The position numbers and the translations under genes are program-made. From Thermoplasmata archaeon (GTDB lineage: Archaea; Thermoplasmatota; Thermoplasmata; Lutacidiplasmatales; UBA184): a stretch of 64,000 nucleotides of DNA. The stretch spans positions 62,001 to 126,000 of the forward strand of contig JAKAWX010000004.1 of assembly GCA_021816865.1 (NCBI GenBank), in the 5' to 3' direction. The notes under the pieces are model-generated. The model did no database searches. It saw only the letters and a program-made list of their open reading frames with translations, and was not told the DNA's origin. Positions 17,374 through 25,880 of the stretch are shown here, piece by piece; positions within the stretch are counted from its first letter, which is position 1, and every line of letters begins with the position of its first letter.

Positions 17374-17881
17374 GCGCCTTCCCGGCTCGCCCCGGCTCGG
17401 GGCGACACCGACCGCGATCTCGCGGCGCGCTCTGTCGAGCGCCCTCGCGAGCGCCCGTTCGGCCTACCCGAACGAGTTCGGCGGGGTGCTGCGCTCCGAC
17501 CCGCCCGGGGTGATCGGCGAACTCCTCCTCGTGCCCGGCACGACCGCCGGGCGCCGGCACGCGAACTTCCAGTTGTACATGCTGCACGCCGACCTTTCGG
17601 TCGTCGGCACGGTCCACTCCCACCCGTCCGGCGCCCTCCGCCCGTCGGACGCGGACCTGAGGCTGTTCCGCAACTGGGGCAGTCGCCACCTGATCCTCGG
17701 CGCGCCGTACGGCCCCGGGTCGTGGCGCGCGTACGACGGGAACGGACGCGAGACGACCCTCGAGGTCATTGAAGGTCCCGGGCCGCTCGACCCGGACGAG
17801 GCCCTTCCCGAGTACCGCCCCCGGGCCGTCCACCGGCCGGGGCCGCCCCGGCCCGAGGAGTTCCCCGACACCGAAGCGTGA
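17345..17881 (+). CDS. JAMM/MPN (Jab1/Mov34) metalloprotease-like protein
   Basis: YPNEFGGVLRSD (catalytic Glu) ... VVGTVHSHPSGALRPSDADLRLF (HxHx7Sx2D); overlaps nadK 3' end by 29 nt. Confidence 0.88.
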   Translation: MAPIFRPHRKRLPGSPRLGATPTAISRRALSSALASARSAYPNEFGGVLRSDPPGVIGELLLVPGTTAGRRHANFQLYMLHADLSVVGTVHSHPSGALRPSDADLRLFRNWGSRHLILGAPYGPGSWRAYDGNGRETTLEVIEGPGPLDPDEALPEYRPRAVHRPGPPRPEEFPDTEA

Positions 17882-17892
17882 GGGCGGACCGA

Positions 17893-19485
17893 CTACTCGC
17901 GCAGCGGGATCGTCGGTACCGGCAGGTGCTCGGGGGTCCGGTTCGGGTCCGCGATCGCGCGTCCCGGCCGCCCGGCGGGGCTCCAGAGCCCGTGCATCTT
18001 GGCGAGCAGCTCGAGGAAGGCGATGAACCCGCGGAACGAGCTTCTGTAGATCCCGGTGTGGCGACCCTCCCAGTCGAAGAAGTCGGCGAGCATTCGCTTC
18101 GATTGGCGGAGCCCGTGCGTGAGCGCCCGCTTGAGGAGTTCCTCCTGGAGGGGGCTCAGGCGGTCGCGGCTGAACCAGTCGCGCGACTTCAAGTGGCCGA
18201 GCGGGACGAAGAACATCGGCACGAGGAGGCCCTTGAAGTCCCACAGGTCGTCGATGAGGTCGATCGTGCGCGCGACGTCGTCCTCGGTCTCCTGGGGGAG
18301 GCCCACGATGAACGTGCACGCGGGATAGACGTGGTTATCGTTCATCAGACCCGCTGCCTGCACGACGAGCTCGGGCCACTGGGACGCTTTGAACGGGGCG
18401 ACCTTCCCCGGCATCGCCGCCGTGATCATCCGTGGGGAGCCGGTCTCGACGCCGACCTCTACGCCCCACCACGCCTGCTTCTCGTCGATGAGGACCTCGG
18501 CGCACTTCGGAAGGAGCTTCGGCTTGGTCATCAGCGAGGCGATCGCGACGTGGCTCCAGCCGACCTGCTCGTAGTGCCGCTTGGCGAGCCGGAGGAGGGG
18601 GAGAAGTTTCTCCTCGCGGGGCATCACGTTGGGGCTCCCGTAGAAGTAAACGTCGTCCGAGTGCAGGAGGCCCTTGCGGATTCCGATGCTCGCGTTGACC
18701 TTGAGCTCCTCCTCGATCTTCTCGAGGGGGTACCAACGCGTCGGGCGGGTCGTCACCGAACAGAACGAGCAGCCCCTGCAGCAGCCGCGGCCGATCTCGA
18801 TGAGCCCGTTCACGCTCGGGTAGCGGATCGACGAGATCTGCTCGACCTTCGGCGCCTCCTTCGCGGCGAGGACGACGTGGGGGGGAAGGAACTCGTCCTT
18901 GAGCGCCTTCGCTACGATCTCGCGGACGAAAACGTCGCTCTCGCCCTCGACGACCGAGTCGATCCCTCCGAACGAGTCGAGGAACTCCTGGATCCACGGG
19001 AGCTTCGCCCGGGTCGCCGGGGAGAGCTGCCACGCGCAGGGTCCTCCGGCGATGATCTTGAGGCCGCGCTTGCGGGCTTCCACCACCGCGGGTTGGGTGA
19101 GCATCCGTTTGAAATTGACCGAGTTGAGCGGCTCGCGGTGCATGACGCCGCCGAACGTCGAGCTCGGAGGGTTCAGGCCGAAGTAGTCGTGGCCCGAGAT
19201 CAGGAGCAGCTTAGCCTCGCCGGGCATGTAGCGGTCGAGGAAGCTCGGGTGGACGATCCGGGCGTCGAATCCCGCGTCCAGGAGGGAGGCTTCGATCTTG
19301 CGCATCCCGTACGGTGCCTGAAGCGGGAACCCGTTCTCGTCGGTCTTCATCGTGGGGAAGAAGAGCCGCTGGTAGACCGACTCCGGAAAGACGTAGGCCG
19401 GCGTGGTCGTGCCGAAGCCGAGGAACTCCTTCCCGTGGTGATTGCTCATCATCGTCCAGTCGCAGGTGATGACCACTTCCGGCAC
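17893..19485 (-). CDS. B12-binding-type radical SAM protein
   Basis: NGLIEIGRGCCRGCSFCSVTTRPTRWYPLEKIEEELKVNASIGIRKGLLHSDDVYFYG ... WWGVEVGVETGSPRMI ... FIVGLPQETEDDVARTIDLI; SD-like GGAGG upstream of the GTG start. Confidence 0.92.
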   Translation of the reverse strand: MPEVVITCDWTMMSNHHGKEFLGFGTTTPAYVFPESVYQRLFFPTMKTDENGFPLQAPYGMRKIEASLLDAGFDARIVHPSFLDRYMPGEAKLLLISGHDYFGLNPPSSTFGGVMHREPLNSVNFKRMLTQPAVVEARKRGLKIIAGGPCAWQLSPATRAKLPWIQEFLDSFGGIDSVVEGESDVFVREIVAKALKDEFLPPHVVLAAKEAPKVEQISSIRYPSVNGLIEIGRGCCRGCSFCSVTTRPTRWYPLEKIEEELKVNASIGIRKGLLHSDDVYFYGSPNVMPREEKLLPLLRLAKRHYEQVGWSHVAIASLMTKPKLLPKCAEVLIDEKQAWWGVEVGVETGSPRMITAAMPGKVAPFKASQWPELVVQAAGLMNDNHVYPACTFIVGLPQETEDDVARTIDLIDDLWDFKGLLVPMFFVPLGHLKSRDWFSRDRLSPLQEELLKRALTHGLRQSKRMLADFFDWEGRHTGIYRSSFRGFIAFLELLAKMHGLWSPAGRPGRAIADPNRTPEHLPVPTIPLRE

Positions 19486-19609
19486 AGAGACCTCCTTGAC
19501 TCGGGCGCGCGAGCCCGGGTCTCCACAGGGTGGGCCCTCTTATTGGTTGCGAAGCCGGCCTCGCGACGTCTTGCCGGGCGCGAAGACGTCCGGGCACCGC
19601 CCCGGGAGT

Positions 19610-19870
19610 TCAATCGAAGTCGGTCTCGTCGTCGTCGCGGGGGAGGACGCCATCGAGGGCGTCCGCCGACTCCTCGGTCGGCTCCTCCGCATCCCCGCTC
19701 GCCCGGAACGCGGGGTCGCGCTGGAGGAGGTGGATCCGGACGCAATCGCGATGGGCGGGGTTGCCGTTCCACGAGCTCGTCTCGGCCGGGAGGCCGAGCG
19801 GCTCCTTGCACAACGTGCAGATCTCGGGGGGGGCACTGATCCTGGATATGCGTCGGGGAGGGGCGTCCAT
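19610..19870 (-). CDS. Small zinc-ribbon-like protein
   Basis: MDAPPRRISRISAPPEICTLCKEPLGLPAETSSWNGNPAHRDCVRIHLLQRDPAFRASGDAEEPTEESADALDGVLPRDDDETDFD: CxxC ... HxxC pattern, acidic tail. Confidence 0.6.
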   Translation of the reverse strand: MDAPPRRISRISAPPEICTLCKEPLGLPAETSSWNGNPAHRDCVRIHLLQRDPAFRASGDAEEPTEESADALDGVLPRDDDETDFD

Positions 19871-20012
19871 GACGAGCGCGACCCGGGAACGCCCCTCTAG
19901 TGCATTACCTTTCGGGGCGCGGGCGGACGCAACGGTCGTTCCGCGGGGCCGTCCGAGGGCCGACGGGCCGCCCCCCCAACGACCTTATTCGAAGCTCCCA
20001 TGCGCCGGGTCG

Positions 20013-20591
20013 ATGGAGCCGCTCCCCGAGGTCCGTCGCCGGCGCATCGCGCTCGGGATCTCGCTCGGCGAACTTGCTCGCGCGATCGGCCGGAGCGACG
20101 CGACGCTCTCGCGGATCGAGCGGGGGCAGATCCGACCATCGTACGACCTCGTCCAGCGAATCTTCTCCTACCTTGAGGCGCAGGAAGGGCTCGCGACCCC
20201 CAAGCTGACCGTCGCCGACCTGATGAGTCGGTCGCTGACGACGGTCGAATCGTCGGCCAGCCTCGCGACCGCCGCTCAGCGGATGGAGGCGGGCGGGTTC
20301 TCCCAACTGCCGGTCGTCGACGACGGCCGGGTCGTTGGGTCACTGTCGGAGGGAGCGCTCCTCCGCGCGCTCGCTCAGCCCGACGCACGACGCCTCAGGG
20401 TGCGCGACGTGCTCGAGACCGCGTACCCTGTGGTCGACGAGGGGTTCCGAGCCGACCTCCTTCCCCCGCTTCTGGGCCGCTACCCCGCGGTGCTCGTGGC
20501 GCACCGGGGCGAGCTGCGCGGTATCGTGACCAAATCCGATCTGATCCGCGGCCTGCGCGGCACCTCGCTGCGCCGGCCGAGCGCGTCCTAG
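20013..20591 (+). CDS. XRE-type HTH plus CBS-domain transcriptional regulator
   Basis: MEPLPEVRRRRIALGISLGELARAIGRSDATLSRIERGQIRPSYDLVQRIFSYLEAQ followed by two CBS motifs; AT box (CTTATTC) about 27 nt upstream. Confidence 0.9.
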   Translation: MEPLPEVRRRRIALGISLGELARAIGRSDATLSRIERGQIRPSYDLVQRIFSYLEAQEGLATPKLTVADLMSRSLTTVESSASLATAAQRMEAGGFSQLPVVDDGRVVGSLSEGALLRALAQPDARRLRVRDVLETAYPVVDEGFRADLLPPLLGRYPAVLVAHRGELRGIVTKSDLIRGLRGTSLRRPSAS

Positions 20592-21556
20592 GGCCCGTCG
20601 GGCGCAGCGGCCACGGCGACGAGCACCGCGTCGACCGCGAGCTCGGCGGCGCGCGCTCCGAGCCGGTCGGCCGTTTCCCCCGGGCGCAAACCGGGCGGGG
20701 GGTCGCTCGCGGCACCGGTCGAGACTGCGAACAGGACATCCCCGTCCACCGAGCTGTGGAAGGGGGCGATCGCCGCGGCGAGCCCGGTCTGGACCATGGC
20801 GGCGACCCGGGCAAGATTGGGCCGGTCGACGGCGAGGTCGGTCGCGACGAGCGAGAGCGTCGTGCCGGCCGTGCGGTCGACCCCCAAGGCCCGCGCGTGC
20901 GGCGGAACGACCGTCCCTTTCGGTCCCCGGGCCCCCGCCACCCATGTGCCCGTCGCCGGGTCGCGGACCGCCCCGACCGAGTTGACCGCGACGAGGACGC
21001 CGACCCGCCCTCGGCCGAAGCGGCTCGCGGCGGCCCCCAGGCCCCCGCGCATCGCACGGTGCCGTCCCAGGTACTTCCCAACCGTGGCCCCGGCACCCGC
21101 GCCGACCCGGCCGATCGTCACCGGCCCCCGGCGCGCCCGACGGGCCGCCTCGTAGCCGAGGGAAAGGTAGTCGGGGATCGGACCGAGGACCGTCGGGAGA
21201 TCGAAGAGCGCCGCGCCGGATATCGGAACCACCATGTTCGGGTTGCGGAACGCCCGGTGGCCTCCGCCGGTCTCAAGAATGCGGGTCCGGACGCCGCGCG
21301 CGGCGTCGAGGCCGTAGAGGCTCCCGCCGGCAAAGAAGACCGCCCACCGACGACCGAACGTCGCATCGAGCGCGAGCGAGGCCGTGTCGTAGGTAGCGCT
21401 CGCGCCGCCGCGCACGTCCACGACCGTTGGGGCCGGCGCGTCAAACAGGACGACCGTGACCCCGCTCGTCCGCGTGGGGGTCTCGGCCTGCCCGACGCGC
21501 AGACCGCGGATCGAACCGAAGTCGAGGGAACCGCGCGGCACGTCCGGGGGAGCCAC
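20588..21556 (-). CDS. P1/S58 family (DmpA-like) aminopeptidase
   Basis: GSLDFGSIRGLRVGQAETPTRTSGVTVVLFDAPAPTVVDVRGGASATYDT ... IPDYLSLGYEAARRARRGPVTIGRVGAGAGATVGKYLG; start GTG inside the longer ORF. Confidence 0.88.
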   Translation of the reverse strand: MAPPDVPRGSLDFGSIRGLRVGQAETPTRTSGVTVVLFDAPAPTVVDVRGGASATYDTASLALDATFGRRWAVFFAGGSLYGLDAARGVRTRILETGGGHRAFRNPNMVVPISGAALFDLPTVLGPIPDYLSLGYEAARRARRGPVTIGRVGAGAGATVGKYLGRHRAMRGGLGAAASRFGRGRVGVLVAVNSVGAVRDPATGTWVAGARGPKGTVVPPHARALGVDRTAGTTLSLVATDLAVDRPNLARVAAMVQTGLAAAIAPFHSSVDGDVLFAVSTGAASDPPPGLRPGETADRLGARAAELAVDAVLVAVAAAPDGP

Positions 21557-21630
21557 CCTCCGCAGAAAATGCTGACGAGGCGCCCCCAGGACCTGGGCTT
21601 TTATGCGGCCCTCAGTTATCGGTTCCGCCA

Positions 21631-22212
21631 ATGGCCCCGGCCGCGAAGAGAACCCCCGAGGAGAACGGGGCCCCCACCGGCTTTCACATCCGGCGCGACC
21701 TGCCGGTCGGCCGACATCCGCTGCTCGCGGCGTTCCCCGGGCTCGACCGAATGCCCGCCGCCGAACGCCTCGTCGCCGACCCCGCGGCGCGGACGAAGCT
21801 GTTCGACGAGACGTGCGTTCAGCTCGTCGACCAGGACCTTTGGATGTACGTCGCCCCCTTTGAGACGCCGAAGTCGGCACGACGCGAGTGGCGGCCGATC
21901 ACTTCGCCGGGCAGCGACTGCATCGTGATCGGCGAGAAACATCTGCGCGAAAGCCCGGGGCTGATGCTCTTCATGGACATCTTCCACGAGCTGTGCCACC
22001 TCGTCCAGCGAGCGGGGGGCGCGGACCTTTGGCCGCCCGGGGTCAGCTACGTCAAGCGATGGACCGAAGTCGAGGCATACCGGTTCGTCGTCGAGGAGGC
22101 CCGACGATTTCGGGTCTCGGACGACTTCCTGCGCGAGTACCTTCGGGTCGAGTGGATCAGCGAAGACGAGCACCTCGAGCTGCTGAGCGAGCTCAAGGTC
22201 CCCGCGGGCTAG
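21631..22212 (+). CDS. Putative zinc-metallopeptidase-like conserved protein
   Basis: MAPAAKRTPEENGAPTGFHIRRDLPVG ... LMLFMDIFHELCHLVQRAGGADLWPPGVSYVKRWTEVEAYRFVVEEARRF: HExxH-type motif with downstream Glu; TTTTA box 29 nt upstream. Confidence 0.65.
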   Translation: MAPAAKRTPEENGAPTGFHIRRDLPVGRHPLLAAFPGLDRMPAAERLVADPAARTKLFDETCVQLVDQDLWMYVAPFETPKSARREWRPITSPGSDCIVIGEKHLRESPGLMLFMDIFHELCHLVQRAGGADLWPPGVSYVKRWTEVEAYRFVVEEARRFRVSDDFLREYLRVEWISEDEHLELLSELKVPAG

Positions 22213-22329
22213 CGGCCGCCCTCGGGCGGCGCTGTCGACGAGCCCGGCGACGAGCGACGCCTTGCGTCACGAACCGATGCTTTATCGTCCCGACTCCGGC
22301 TTTCGACGACCTACCGGGGTCGGGAGAGC

Positions 22330-23745
22330 GTGTCGATCGACATCAAGGCCCGCTCGGTGGTCCGCCCGTCCTCGAGCGACCTCTGGTTCCTCGCCTACCT
22401 TCCGCTCGCGATCTCCGACGGAATCGCGACACCGCTCATCCCCCTCCTTGCCCTTCAGCACTTCGGAGCGAGCGCCTTCGCGGTCACGATCATCATCGCC
22501 GCGAGCGCGATGAGCCAGGTCCCGTTCACGATCCTCTGGGGGAACCTCTCCGACCGGATCGCCCATCGCAAGTTCTTCCTCGTCGGGTCGTTCCTCGCGA
22601 CCGGCGCCAGCATCATCCTCATCGCTCTGGCGCACGACCTCCTAACGTACTTCTGGCTCAACGTCGCCGAGGGCCTCGCGTCCGCCGCGAGCGCGCCGAT
22701 CGGCACGATGCTCCTCCTCGAGACCCGCCATAAGCGCTGGTGGCCGCAGGACATCGGCTTCTTCGGCCTCATCTCGGGGCTGGGGACGACGATCGGTCTG
22801 CTCGCGGGGTTCCTCTGGCTGTTCGTGATCGGCTTCAACCAGCCCGCGATCCAGGTGATGACCGGCCTCCTGATCCTCTCGGGAGTCCTCGCGCTCGTCT
22901 CCGCGGGGATCGCGTGGGCGTGGATCGAGGAACCGGCGAGCCGCGTCGACCGACGGTCGGTCGCTGACCTCGTCCACCTGCACCGGGGCGTCGTCGAGCG
23001 GATCCGTCATTACCGCTCCCGCATCGTCGGGATCATCGACCTCACCCGGCCGGGGACGGACCGCTTGCCGGGCCGCGAGTACCTCTTCCTGGTCGCGCTC
23101 GGCGTGATGAGCGTCGGGTTCGACATCTTCTACGGACCGTTCCCCGTCTTCCTCTGGCAATTCGCCCACTTCACCGACGCAGGGGTGTTCGTCGTGTATC
23201 TGGGCAGCGCCGCCGCCTCGACGGCGCTCTTCTTTCATTCGGGCAAGGCGGTCGATCGCCACTCTCCGAAGACCGTCTTCCTCGAATCGCTCGGCGGGCG
23301 GGTCGTCCTCGTGCTCCTCTTCCTCTGGGGACCGGTCTACGCCCTCCTCGGTCTCGGCAGTCCCGAGCTCCTCGGCTGGCTGACGGCCCTGAACGCGCTC
23401 CTCGGGGTCACGTGGGCGTTCATCAGCACCGCCAGCACCCTCTTCCTCGTGCGGCTGGTCGGCCGGCAGGCCCGGGGACGCGCGCTCGGCCTCTACAACG
23501 CGTTCGCCGGGGCGGGCGGCCTTCTCGGGACGCTCGTCGGCGGCTGGATGTACGCCACCTACGGCGTCCATTTCGCCTACACGGTCGCCGCGGTCACGGT
23601 CGTTTTCGGGGCCACGCTCCTGTTCCCGATCCCGTACCACCTCTTCCAGCTCCCCCACCATGCCGCCCGTCGCCACCACCTGGTGCGGAGCACCCGCGCG
23701 ACGGTGCCGCCGCCCCCTGCCCCGTCCCGCCGGGGCCCCTCGTGA
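22330..23745 (+). CDS. MFS transporter
   Basis: Multi-TM ORF: WFLAYLPLAISDGIATPLIPLLALQHFGASAFAVTIIIAASAMSQVPFTILWGNLSDRIAHRK. Confidence 0.88.
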   Translation: MSIDIKARSVVRPSSSDLWFLAYLPLAISDGIATPLIPLLALQHFGASAFAVTIIIAASAMSQVPFTILWGNLSDRIAHRKFFLVGSFLATGASIILIALAHDLLTYFWLNVAEGLASAASAPIGTMLLLETRHKRWWPQDIGFFGLISGLGTTIGLLAGFLWLFVIGFNQPAIQVMTGLLILSGVLALVSAGIAWAWIEEPASRVDRRSVADLVHLHRGVVERIRHYRSRIVGIIDLTRPGTDRLPGREYLFLVALGVMSVGFDIFYGPFPVFLWQFAHFTDAGVFVVYLGSAAASTALFFHSGKAVDRHSPKTVFLESLGGRVVLVLLFLWGPVYALLGLGSPELLGWLTALNALLGVTWAFISTASTLFLVRLVGRQARGRALGLYNAFAGAGGLLGTLVGGWMYATYGVHFAYTVAAVTVVFGATLLFPIPYHLFQLPHHAARRHHLVRSTRATVPPPPAPSRRGPS

Positions 23746-23916
23746 CCCGGCCGTATCCGATCCGGAGGCCGGAGCACGCGACCTCGACGATCGGGCGATC
23801 CGGGCCCGCTTCCTGGACCGAGGGGGGGTCCGGTCCGGGCCGGTGACGCTCGCGAGGGTGCGTCGAGGACCGCCCCGGGGCAATCAGGGTTTAAAGAGCG
23901 GTCGACTGATCGGGCG

Positions 23917-24018
23917 ATGCGGCCGCGCGGTCCCGTGAGATCCGGCGCTCCCGACCGACCGGCCGGAGCCGGGCCGACCCGTCGTGCGAGGCCGGAACCC
24001 CCGGTCCCCGCGGGGTAG
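23917..24018 (+). other. Candidate leaderless short upstream ORF (33 codons plus stop)
   Basis: TTTAAA at about 23890-23895 lies about 25 nt upstream of ATG 23917; encodes MRPRGPVRSGAPDRPAGAGPTRRARPEPPVPAG and ends 4 nt before GTG 24023 of the MFS gene. Confidence 0.35.
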
Positions 24019-24022
24019 GGCC

Positions 24023-25300
24023 GTGCCCAACGCCGGATACCGGTTCAGCGCCTTACGACTCGACCGGCGGGTCTACGTGCTCGGCAGCGCGGGCCTCGTC
24101 CGGAACATCGGCCGAAGCGCGACCTTCGTCTTCCTTCCGCTCGTCTTCGCCGACGTCTACCACCTGTCCTATCTCGTGATCGGCCTCCTTGTGGTGGCGA
24201 TCGTCCCGTTGAGCACCTTCAGCTTCCTCGCCGGGGGGTACCTCTCGGACCGGTACGGGCGCCGTCCGTTCGCGGTCTTCCCGAGCTTCGTGAGCGCCGT
24301 CGCGATGCTCCTTCTCTGGGCGTGGCTCGACCGCGGGGTTCCGGTCGTGATGGCCCTGTGGGCGGTGAACGCGATCACGAACGGGCTCTCTCGTCCCGTC
24401 CAGAGCGCGATGATCGGCGACGTCACCACGCCCGACCTCGCGGTCACCGCGTTCGGGGTCCAGCGGGTCTTTACGAACGTCGGGTTCGCGATCTCTCCGG
24501 CGATTGGCGGATTCCTCGCGGCGTACTCGGGGTTGCCGACGCTCTTCCTCTTCGCCGCGATCACTTCCGCGGTCGAGGGGGGCGTCCTCCTCCTGCTTCT
24601 CCGCGAGACGCACCCGGGGGGTCCGCCCTCGACCCAGCAGGCGTTCGCCCGGCTCTCCGAACCCTTCCGCGACCGGTCGTTCGCGGCCCTCCTGCTAGCG
24701 CTGGTCGGACTCGCGGTCCTGATGAACCAATTCGGAACCCCGCTCGCTCTCTATCTCGGCTCGGTCCGCGCGATCCCGTTCTCCGAGTTCGGACTTATCT
24801 ACGCGCTCAACGGCACTCTCGTTGTGCTGTTGCAACTGCCGATCTCCCGGCTGGTCGAGCGCCGACACCTCTACCTCGCCTGGATGGCGGCCGGGAGTCT
24901 CGCGTACGGTGCGGCGTTCCTCGTGTTCGACGTGGCGTCCGGCTTCCCGCTCTTCCTGCTCGCGATGGCGGTCCTCACCATCGGCGAAGACATCGTGAGC
25001 CCGACCGAGCAATCGCTCGTGGCCCGGTTCTCGGGTCCCGAGAAGCGCGGGAGCTACTTTGGCGCCTACAACGCGGGCACCAATATCGCCCGGGTGGTCG
25101 GTCCGCTCGTGGGGACGCTGCTGCTCGGTATCGGGGCGTTCGGTCCGACCGCGCTCTGGGTGGGGATGTTCGGTCTGTCGATCGTCGTCGCCTTCGCCTT
25201 CCTCGGGCTGCGGACCGACCTCACGAGACGCCTCCCGGCGGCCCGCGAAGCCCCCGGCCCACCCCTTCAGCCCGAGCTCGCGCTCCCCGGTCGGGAGTGA
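24023..25300 (+). CDS. MFS transporter
   Basis: VPNAGYRFSALRLDRRVYVLGSAGLVRNIGRSATFVFLPLVFADVYHLSYLVIGLLVVAIVPLSTFSFLAGGYLSDRYGRRP; ORF track opens at 23984. Confidence 0.88.
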   Translation: MPNAGYRFSALRLDRRVYVLGSAGLVRNIGRSATFVFLPLVFADVYHLSYLVIGLLVVAIVPLSTFSFLAGGYLSDRYGRRPFAVFPSFVSAVAMLLLWAWLDRGVPVVMALWAVNAITNGLSRPVQSAMIGDVTTPDLAVTAFGVQRVFTNVGFAISPAIGGFLAAYSGLPTLFLFAAITSAVEGGVLLLLLRETHPGGPPSTQQAFARLSEPFRDRSFAALLLALVGLAVLMNQFGTPLALYLGSVRAIPFSEFGLIYALNGTLVVLLQLPISRLVERRHLYLAWMAAGSLAYGAAFLVFDVASGFPLFLLAMAVLTIGEDIVSPTEQSLVARFSGPEKRGSYFGAYNAGTNIARVVGPLVGTLLLGIGAFGPTALWVGMFGLSIVVAFAFLGLRTDLTRRLPAAREAPGPPLQPELALPGRE

Positions 25301-25347
25301 GCGTCGGGCCCCCCGGCGAGGTGGGGCCGCCCCCCCCGCGACCCGGC

Positions 25348-25824
25348 TCAACCGAACATCTCCCACGTCAACGTGCGGATCACGTACCCGAGCGCGAGGT
25401 TCGCGAGGAACGTCTCGAGGTCCGGCGGGTAGTCCCGGATCGAGCACGAGCGGAAACCGAGACGACCGACGGCCACCGGCTGATTCCCGTGCATCACGAC
25501 GAACCGGCCGGTCAGCCGCTCGTTGATCGTGTAGCGGGTTCCCCCGTACTCGATCGTCATCGGGCCGAACGCCGTCGAGCGCGTCTTCCAGCTGTCCTCG
25601 CCCGATTGGATCCGGATCTCGTCGGTCTTCGGGCGGTACGAGACCGTCGAGTGAACGACGTCCGGCTCTGACGAGCGGACCGCGACGTACTCGGTCGAGA
25701 AGAGCGCGGCGATCCGTCGGCCGAGGCCCGGCTCACCCGACTCGACCGGACGGCAGGTCCAGGTCTCCTTCGAGACCTCGATCTCGATCAGGTTCTTCAG
25801 CACCCGAGCGGTCGCTTGGATCAT
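25348..25824 (-). CDS. Conserved hypothetical protein
   Basis: MIQATARVLKNLIEIEVSKETWTCRPVESGEPGLGRRIAALFSTEYVAVRSSEPDVVHSTVSYRPKTDEIRI; shares a short divergent promoter region with truD. Confidence 0.6.
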   Translation of the reverse strand: MIQATARVLKNLIEIEVSKETWTCRPVESGEPGLGRRIAALFSTEYVAVRSSEPDVVHSTVSYRPKTDEIRIQSGEDSWKTRSTAFGPMTIEYGGTRYTINERLTGRFVVMHGNQPVAVGRLGFRSCSIRDYPPDLETFLANLALGYVIRTLTWEMFG

Positions 25825-25880
25825 CGGCTCCGGCGCCCATCCTCGGCTGACCTAATAATGTGGGGTCGGCTCCGACGCCC

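Noticed and set aside
20588-20591. Shared CTAG palindrome forming both stop codons of convergent genes
   Set aside because: Real but probably a trivial consequence of compact convergent genes.
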